Shown here one piece after another: positions 58,854-64,000 of a DNA stretch of 64,000 nt (within the stretch, counting starts at the first letter, position 1; the number at the start of each line of letters is the position of its first letter). Made by a program: the position numbers and the translations under genes. The notes beneath the pieces are model-generated. The model saw only the letters and a list, made by a program, of their open reading frames with translations. It was not told the origin of the DNA and searched no databases. Origin of the DNA: Ruminococcus sp. (lineage in GTDB: Bacteria > Bacillota > Clostridia > Oscillospirales > Ruminococcaceae). The DNA lies in assembly GCA_017460665.1 (NCBI GenBank), contig JAFUAO010000091.1, positions 1-64,000 of the forward strand. Reading direction: 5' to 3'.

Positions 58854-59492
58854 TCATTTCTTGTCCATGGTGTTCAGGCCGTATGAAAGAGTCGTCAGAC
58901 TGTCGCCAAGGTGTACGTTCTCCACCAGCACCCCACGGTAGCTCAGCCGCAAATCGTAGTGGGTGAAGTTCCAAAAGGCCTTGATACCGCAGTTTATCAG
59001 CCGCTCGGTCTCCTTGGCAGCGTCGTCCTTGGGTATGCACAGGATCGCTGCGATCGGGTGGTTCTCGTGGCAGAAGCTCTCGATCGAGCTGCTGCTCATG
59101 ACCTCCAGCTCCCCTACCCTGCGGCCAACCAGCTCAGGGTCCACATCGAAGATCCCGATCAGCTTGAAGCCTCGGTTGTCAAAGTCGATATGGGCGGCAA
59201 GGGCCCTTCCGAGATTTCCGGCGCCCAGAAGGATCATGGGCGTGCACTTATCGAGACCGAGGATCTTGCCGATCTCGCCACGGAGCTCGGTGACGTTGTA
59301 GCCGTAGCCCTGCTGTCCGAACTCGCCGAAGCAGTTGAAATCCTGGCGGATCTGTGAGGCCGTCAGCCCCATTTTCTCCGCCAGCTCCCTTGAGGAGATC
59401 CTCACATAGCCGTTGGCCTCAAGATCTCCAAGAAATCTGTAGTACCTTGGCAGCCGGCGTATGACTGAGTTGGATATTGTAGTTTTCGACAA
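58854..59492 (-). CDS. rex: Redox-sensing repressor Rex
   Basis: 212 residues from TTG 59492, with AGAGGCG eight bases upstream; the nearby ATG is in another frame. The N-terminal winged helix (SNSVIRRLPRYYRFLGDLEANG, ISSRELAEKMGLTASQIRQD) is followed by the NAD(H)-binding domain with LLGAGNLGRALAAH. Rex leaves its operator when NADH is high. It is the last gene of the acn-icd operon, 34 bases after icd. Two Rex-like boxes lie at the acn and fumC promoters, so it likely controls both operons, including itself. Confidence 0.94.
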   Translation of the reverse strand: MSKTTISNSVIRRLPRYYRFLGDLEANGYVRISSRELAEKMGLTASQIRQDFNCFGEFGQQGYGYNVTELRGEIGKILGLDKCTPMILLGAGNLGRALAAHIDFDNRGFKLIGIFDVDPELVGRRVGELEVMSSSSIESFCHENHPIAAILCIPKDDAAKETERLINCGIKAFWNFTHYDLRLSYRGVLVENVHLGDSLTTLSYGLNTMDKK

Positions 59493-59526
59493 TTCATTCG
59501 CCTCTTTTCAGAAGTTCTCCTTCAAG

Positions 59527-60738
59527 TTATACTAAGCTGTCAAGTCTGACCTTGATCTCGTCTAAGAAGGTCTTTGAGTCCACCTTCCGCTTGTTCTCCA
59601 GCTTGGAGATGAGGAACAGGTCGCCGGTCATGACGCCCTCCTCGATAGTCTGGATCGTAGCCTTCTCCAGCTTATCTGCGAACTCGCACAGCTCGGGAGT
59701 GCCGTCCAGCTCGCCTTTCTTGCGGAGAGCGCCGCTCCATGCGAAGATCGTTGCAACGGAGTTGGTGGAGGTCTCCTCGCCCTTGAGGTACTTGTAGTAG
59801 TGGCGCTGTACAGTTCCGTGGGCGGCCTCGTACTCATAGATACCGTCGGGAGAAACGAGGACCGAGGTCATCATGGCAAGGCTGCCGTAGGCGGTAGAGA
59901 CCATGTCCGACATAACGTCGCCGTCGTAGTTCTTGCAGGCCCAGATATAGCCGCCGTTGGAGCGGATCACTCTTGCAACAGCGTCGTCGATCAGCGTGTA
60001 GAAGTACTCGATGCCGGCGGCCTCGTACTTCTCCTTGTACTCGGCGTCATAGATCTCCTGGAAAATATCCTTGAAGCGGTGGTCGTACTTCTTTGAGATC
60101 GTGTCCTTGGAGGCGAACCAAACGTCCTGCTTCAGGTCGAGACCGTAGTTGAGGCAGGCCCTTGCGAAGCCTGCGATAGAGTCGTCCAGATTGTGCAGGC
60201 CCTGAATGATACCGTCGCACTTGGAGAAATCGTGGATCAGCTCACGGGTCTCGCTGCCGTTCTCGTCGGTGACTACCAGCTCAGCCTTGCTGCCCTTGCT
60301 GACACGCATCTCGGTGTTCTTGTAAACATCGCCGTAAGCGTGACGGGCAATGGTGATAGGCTTGGTCCAGGTGGGTATATAGGGCTCGATGCCCTTTACG
60401 ATGATAGGAGTCCTGAAAACAGTTCCGTCAAGAGCAGCACGGATCGTGCCATTGGGCGACTTCCACATCTGAGACAGGTCATACTCCGGCATCCTTGCAG
60501 CATTGGGAGTGATCGTTGCGCACTTTACTGCAACGCCGTACTTCTTCGTAGCCTCGGCAGAGTCCAGTGTTACCTGGTCCTTGGTCTCCTCCCGGTGCTT
60601 GAGCCCAAGGTCGTAGTACTCTGTGTTGAGCTCGATATAGGGCTCCAGCAGGGTCTCCTTGATCCACTGCCAGAGAATACGGGTCATCTCGTCGCCGTCC
60701 ATCTCAACGAGAGGTGTTTTCATGATGATCTTTGCCAT
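59527..60738 (-). CDS. icd: NADP-dependent isocitrate dehydrogenase
   Basis: 403 residues from ATG 60738 after AGGAGG. The sequence ([52 protein letters not shown] split, [22 protein letters not shown]) is the eukaryotic-like dimeric NADP-IDH type. It converts isocitrate to 2-oxoglutarate with NADPH. With aconitase in the same operon it forms the oxidative branch leading to glutamate. Confidence 0.95.
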   Translation of the reverse strand: MAKIIMKTPLVEMDGDEMTRILWQWIKETLLEPYIELNTEYYDLGLKHREETKDQVTLDSAEATKKYGVAVKCATITPNAARMPEYDLSQMWKSPNGTIRAALDGTVFRTPIIVKGIEPYIPTWTKPITIARHAYGDVYKNTEMRVSKGSKAELVVTDENGSETRELIHDFSKCDGIIQGLHNLDDSIAGFARACLNYGLDLKQDVWFASKDTISKKYDHRFKDIFQEIYDAEYKEKYEAAGIEYFYTLIDDAVARVIRSNGGYIWACKNYDGDVMSDMVSTAYGSLAMMTSVLVSPDGIYEYEAAHGTVQRHYYKYLKGEETSTNSVATIFAWSGALRKKGELDGTPELCEFADKLEKATIQTIEEGVMTGDLFLISKLENKRKVDSKTFLDEIKVRLDSLV

Positions 60739-60784
60739 TGGTCCATTCCTCCTAAACTTTATCGACTTATTTTTGGCTGAGCAG

Positions 60785-61150
60785 TCAGTCGGCGCTGCTC
60801 AGCAGTATGACTGCCCCGAAGAAAAGGGTGATCATAACAAGTATGATCGCATTTCTCAAAAGGGCGTATTTCAGCGTGATCTTGTCAAAGGAAACGCTCT
60901 TGTAGGTCCCCACTCCGAAGGCGGCCAGCACTCCGAATACCAGATAGCCTCCTCCGATCATCTTCGCTATGGCAAGTCCCAGAACGAAGCCAAGGATCTG
61001 AGGCAGGAACAGCAGCCAGATCCCCGGGCTCCCACGGCGCCGCCGATAGCTCGGGACGTATCTGCCGGAGTCCTTTAGTGAGTCCTCATAGCGCTGATCC
61101 GTAGCGTCCACGTCGTCGAAAATATCCTTTATTATCTCGATGATCTTCAT
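60785..61150 (-). CDS. Small membrane protein in the acn-icd operon
   Basis: 121 residues from ATG 61150. An acidic N-terminus and an Arg-rich stretch (YRRRRGSPG) precede three hydrophobic segments (about 44-62, 66-82 and 96-117). No family recognised. Same strand and short gaps suggest cotranscription with acn and icd. Confidence 0.7.
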   Translation of the reverse strand: MKIIEIIKDIFDDVDATDQRYEDSLKDSGRYVPSYRRRRGSPGIWLLFLPQILGFVLGLAIAKMIGGGYLVFGVLAAFGVGTYKSVSFDKITLKYALLRNAIILVMITLFFGAVILLSSAD

Positions 61151-61185
61151 ATCTTTCCCCGAAAAATATCATTTATTTGCCGCTG

Positions 61186-61377
61186 CTATCTGAGCACCGG
61201 CATGAGCGTAAAGAGAAGCAGTCCCAGGAGGAGCAGAGCTCCCAGAAGGTCAACGGCCCTCCGGAGGCCTCTCCAGCCTCCTCCACGGATATGCTTATAC
61301 ACGTTCAGTCCCCAAAAAACGAGGAGAAGCAGTATGAAAAACACAAGGATCCTGATCATTCCCTCAGCCGTCTTCAT
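61186..61377 (-). CDS. 63-residue membrane protein in the acn-icd operon
   Basis: ATG 61377 with GGGAGG upstream. Two hydrophobic segments (about 7-25 and 42-60) around a basic loop (HIRGGGWRGLRRA), giving a hairpin topology. It starts 17 bases after the acn stop. Function unknown. Confidence 0.65.
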   Translation of the reverse strand: MKTAEGMIRILVFFILLLLVFWGLNVYKHIRGGGWRGLRRAVDLLGALLLLGLLLFTLMPVLR

Positions 61378-61394
61378 ACTGCGCCCTCCCTTTT

Positions 61395-63332
61395 TTACTT
61401 CATGGACTCCCTAGTGAAGTCGAGAAGTCCGCCAGCAAGCATGATGTCCTTGGTGCGTCCGGAGAGCTCGCAGAGCACGGGGATCTCAGCGCCGTTGGTC
61501 TTGTCGATCACAGTGAGCCGGCTCTCGCCCTCAGAGACAGACTTCCTAACGTCTGCAAGGAGGAGCTGATCGCCTTCCTGGATCTTGTCGTAGTCGGCCT
61601 CGTTCACGAATGTGAGAGGCAGGATGCCTGCGTTGATAAGGTTAGCTCTGTGGATACGGGCGAAGGACTTCACCAGCACTGCCTTGACTCCCAGATAAAG
61701 AGGAGCAAGGGCAGCGTGCTCACGGGAGGAACCCTGTCCGTAATTGGAGCCGCCTACGATGATGCTCTTGCCAAGGCGCTCTGCCCTCTTGGGGAAGCTC
61801 TCGTCGCATACCGCAAAGCAGAACTGGGAGATCTTCGGGATATTCGAGCGAAGAGGCAGGATCTTTGCGCCGGCAGGCATGATGTGGTCTGTGGTTATAT
61901 TGTCGCCCACCTTGAGAGAAACAGGTGCGTCTATAGTCTCAAGGAGAGGTGTGGTCTCGGGATAGGGCTTGATGTTGGGCCCACGGAGGATCTCCACGCT
62001 GTCCATCTCCTCGGCAGGGGCAGGAGGAACTACCATGTTGTCGTTGATAGTGAACTCCTCGGGCAGAGCGAACTCAGGCATATCGCCCAGCTCTCTGGGG
62101 TCTGTCAGGTAGCCTGTGAGAGCAGAGACTGCTGCCATTTCGGGAGATACCAGGTAGATCTGGCCGTCCTTAGTTCCGGAGCGTCCCTCGAAGTTCCTGT
62201 TGAAGGTACGCAGAGAGATGCCCTTGGAGTTAGGCGACTGTCCCATACCGATACAGGGACCGCAGGCGCTCTCCAGGATCCTTGCGCCGGCGTCGATCAG
62301 TGTTGCCAGTGCGCCGTTCTGAGCCATCATGTTCAGCACCTGCTTGGAGCCCGGTGCGATAGCCAGAGAAACGTCAGGGTGAACGGTCTTGCCCTTGAGG
62401 ATATATGCTACCTTAAGCATATCAAGAAGGGAGGAGTTGGTACATGAGCCGATACATACCTGATCCACCTTCAGCTTTCCGATCTCCTCCACGCTCTTAA
62501 CGTTGTCGGGAGAGTGAGGACAGGCTGCAAGAGGCACCAGCTGGCTCAGGTCGATAGTCAGCTCCTCGTCGTATACTGCATCAGGATCTGCTGCAAGAGG
62601 AGTCCATACCTCCTCACGCTGCTGAGCCTTCAGGAACTGCTTTGTGATCTCATCTGAGGGGAAGATCGAGGTAGTCGCTCCCAGCTCAGCGCCCATGTTG
62701 GTGATAGTTGCACGCTCAGGGACCGAAAGGGTCTTGACGCCTTCGCCGACGTACTCGATGACCTTGCCGACGCCGCCCTTGACGGACAGTCTCTTAAGGA
62801 CCTCAAGGATAACGTCCTTTGCAGCTACCCAGGGACGGAGCTTTCCAGTGAGCTCCACCTTTACCACCTTGGGACAGGTGATGTAGTAAGCGCCGCCGCC
62901 CATTGCAACAGCAACGTCCAGTCCGCCTGCGCCGATAGCGATCATGCCGATACCGCCGCCTGTGGGAGTGTGGCTGTCGGAGCCGATAAGGGTCTTTCCG
63001 GGGATACCGAAGCGCTCAAGGTGTACCTGGTGGCAGATACCGTTGCCGGGACGTGAGAACCAGATGCCGTGCTTCTTGGCGACGCTTCCGATGAAGCGGT
63101 GGTCGTCGGCGTTCTCAAAGCCGCTCTGGAGAGTATTGTGGTCTATGTAAGCTACAGAGCGCTCGGTCTTGACTCTGGGGACTCCCATAGCCTCGAATTC
63201 GAGGTAAGCCATCGTTCCGGTAGCGTCCTGAGTGAGGGTCTGATCGATACGGATACCGATCTCCTGACCCTTGACATACTCGCCGTCAACAAGGTGTGCT
63301 CTGAGGATCTTTTCAGTAAGTGTGTAGCCCAT
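61395..63332 (-). CDS. acn: Aconitate hydratase
   Basis: 645 residues from ATG 63332 after AAAGGA; a TTG start at 63350 would cover that ribosome site. Motifs: DSHTPTGGGIGMIAIGAGG, the cluster cysteines in CIGSCTNSS and ACGPCIGMG, and the swivel-domain GGSNYGQGSSREHAA. The short length and the split toward AcnX-free, Aquifex-type aconitase are typical for anaerobes. It interconverts citrate and isocitrate. First gene of the operon that ends with rex, and a Rex-like box overlaps its -35. Confidence 0.94.
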   Translation of the reverse strand: MGYTLTEKILRAHLVDGEYVKGQEIGIRIDQTLTQDATGTMAYLEFEAMGVPRVKTERSVAYIDHNTLQSGFENADDHRFIGSVAKKHGIWFSRPGNGICHQVHLERFGIPGKTLIGSDSHTPTGGGIGMIAIGAGGLDVAVAMGGGAYYITCPKVVKVELTGKLRPWVAAKDVILEVLKRLSVKGGVGKVIEYVGEGVKTLSVPERATITNMGAELGATTSIFPSDEITKQFLKAQQREEVWTPLAADPDAVYDEELTIDLSQLVPLAACPHSPDNVKSVEEIGKLKVDQVCIGSCTNSSLLDMLKVAYILKGKTVHPDVSLAIAPGSKQVLNMMAQNGALATLIDAGARILESACGPCIGMGQSPNSKGISLRTFNRNFEGRSGTKDGQIYLVSPEMAAVSALTGYLTDPRELGDMPEFALPEEFTINDNMVVPPAPAEEMDSVEILRGPNIKPYPETTPLLETIDAPVSLKVGDNITTDHIMPAGAKILPLRSNIPKISQFCFAVCDESFPKRAERLGKSIIVGGSNYGQGSSREHAALAPLYLGVKAVLVKSFARIHRANLINAGILPLTFVNEADYDKIQEGDQLLLADVRKSVSEGESRLTVIDKTNGAEIPVLCELSGRTKDIMLAGGLLDFTRESMK

Positions 63333-63364
63333 TGAGATCATTCCTTTCAATACATATATATTAC

Positions 63365-63393
63365 ATTTTACTACTTTTCACAAAGTTTGTCAA
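63365..63393 (-). promoter_or_regulatory. Promoter of the acn-icd-rex operon
   Basis: Minus strand TTGACA (63393-63388), 17 bases, TAAAAT (63370-63365). Confidence 0.85.
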
Positions 63394-63404
63394 GAATTAA
63401 ACAA
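63387..63404. promoter_or_regulatory. Rex-like operator over the acn -35 box
   Basis: On the minus strand TTGTTTA-ATTC-TTGACAA: 12 of 14 positions of the Rex consensus. It covers the -35 hexamer, an ideal repressor position. Confidence 0.75.
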
Positions 63405-63442
63405 GGCTGAGAAAAAACTGACAGGCTCAAACTGTTAGCATG

Positions 63443-63476
63443 ATAAAACAAAAGAGCTCCCCACACGGAGAGCTCC
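63443..63476 (-). terminator. Terminator after the acetyltransferase gene
   Basis: GAGCTC / GAGCTC stem extended by GG/CC (63454-63460 with 63468-63475); on the minus strand it is followed by TTTTGTTTTATC. Confidence 0.75.
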
Positions 63477-63501
63477 CTGATGAGCAGTATCAGTTTTCGG
63501 C

Positions 63502-63981
63502 CTAAAGCAGCTTCTCCGCTGCGATGAAGTCATGGCCGAACATGAAATAGTTCCCATAGAACTCAAAGCCGAGGGAGGCGTAGGTCCGCCGGGCGATCAG
63601 GTTTTGCTCCGCCACGAGGATATGCACCGAACGCAGGCCCTGCCGGGAGAGCTCCGCAAAGAGGAGCCTGAGCAGCTCTTTGGATAGTCCCCTGCCCTGG
63701 AGCTGCCGGTCTATGGCAACCCTTGCGATCTCGCAGCAGCTCTCGGTGACCTGCCAGCAGTCCAGCCCGTCCAGCTCATTTTCCGGGACCACAGACACGC
63801 AGCCGGCCGGCTTTCCCTCCATATCCAGCACATACAGGCTCTCCGCCGCCAAATCCTCGGCGACCGTCTGGGCGTTGGGGTAGCCCTCGTCCCAAGTGCA
63901 GCCCTCTGCCTTTGCCGCACAGCGATAAAGGCGGAGGATAGCCTCCGCCTCGCTGGTCTTTGCTTTTCTCAGCTCAAACAT
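63502..63981 (-). CDS. GNAT-family N-acetyltransferase
   Basis: 159 residues. The core CEIARVAIDRQLQGRGLSKELL is the acetyl-CoA binding motif A of GNAT enzymes (Arg/Gln-x-x-Gly-x-Gly/Ala), followed by VHILVAEQNLIARRTYASLGFEFYG, motif B. Start ATG 63981 is near the window edge and only 19 bases upstream are visible, with no clear ribosome site, so it may be coupled to a gene outside. Substrate unknown. Confidence 0.82.
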   Translation of the reverse strand: MFELRKAKTSEAEAILRLYRCAAKAEGCTWDEGYPNAQTVAEDLAAESLYVLDMEGKPAGCVSVVPENELDGLDCWQVTESCCEIARVAIDRQLQGRGLSKELLRLLFAELSRQGLRSVHILVAEQNLIARRTYASLGFEFYGNYFMFGHDFIAAEKLL

Positions 63982-64000
63982 CGTTGCTGATCAGGTCGTC

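Overview
The window looks like a chromosomal segment of an obligately anaerobic gut Firmicute, most likely a Ruminococcus-type member of the Oscillospiraceae. Supporting this are the moderately high GC, very regular sigma-A promoters (TTGACA or TTGCAA/T, 17-bp spacer, TATAAT), strong GGAGG ribosome sites, ferredoxin-dependent indolepyruvate oxidoreductase, Rex, Hdr/Flx proteins, a dockerin-like calcium repeat and an LPXTG-like (SPKTG) surface anchor. No phage, IS element, CRISPR array or rRNA was seen. There is one tRNA, Arg(CCU).

Layout. 0-16.9 kb is mostly housekeeping: a membrane alpha/beta hydrolase, dGTPase plus HD-GYP protein, iorAB, L-lactate dehydrogenase, a lipoprotein gene broken by an in-frame TGA, prephenate dehydrogenase, an ACT protein, a SulP transporter, a large membrane protein and a type I pullulanase. 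17.0-24.0 kb is a vitamin B12 capture and uptake operon. A perfect promoter, a cobalamin riboswitch and a terminator precede a wall-anchored protein, a membrane-anchored protein resembling intrinsic factor/transcobalamin, EcfT, a fused double EcfA ATPase, an S component and a nitroreductase. 24.1-36 kb holds a frameshifted O-acetylhomoserine sulfhydrylase, a large coiled-coil ABC exporter, the tRNA, a sodium:solute symporter, homoserine dehydrogenase with an ACT protein, and proC with two membrane proteins. 36-38.7 kb carries two G3E GTPases of metal homeostasis, one with a long His-rich stretch.

38.8-46.5 kb is an accessory-looking island: an HNH-type nuclease, a SUKH immunity-like protein, a VirD4/TraG-like ATPase with an unusual C-terminal membrane domain, a sensor split over two proteins (the membrane one has Tyr where the phospho-acceptor His should be), a 37-residue zinc ribbon, a frameshifted unknown protein, and a LuxR-type response regulator. 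Three copies of one palindrome (CYACRC-AAAA-GTRTAR) lie in exactly the two divergent promoter regions of this island, which suggests a private regulon.

47-63.4 kb is a redox block. An 11-gene operon runs fumarase - HdrBCA - FlxDCBA - soluble fumarate reductase (iron-sulfur and flavoprotein) - AspT/SucE-like exporter. Next to it is an aconitase - two small membrane proteins - isocitrate dehydrogenase - rex operon. Rex-like boxes lie at both operon promoters, so NADH/NAD+ ratio probably controls both arms of a split TCA pathway ending in 2-oxoglutarate and succinate.

Three genes carry single lesions: one nonsense codon and two one-base contractions in short homopolymers. These may be real decay or sequencing/assembly errors. 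Functional statements are inferred from protein and nucleotide patterns read by eye; no database search was run.
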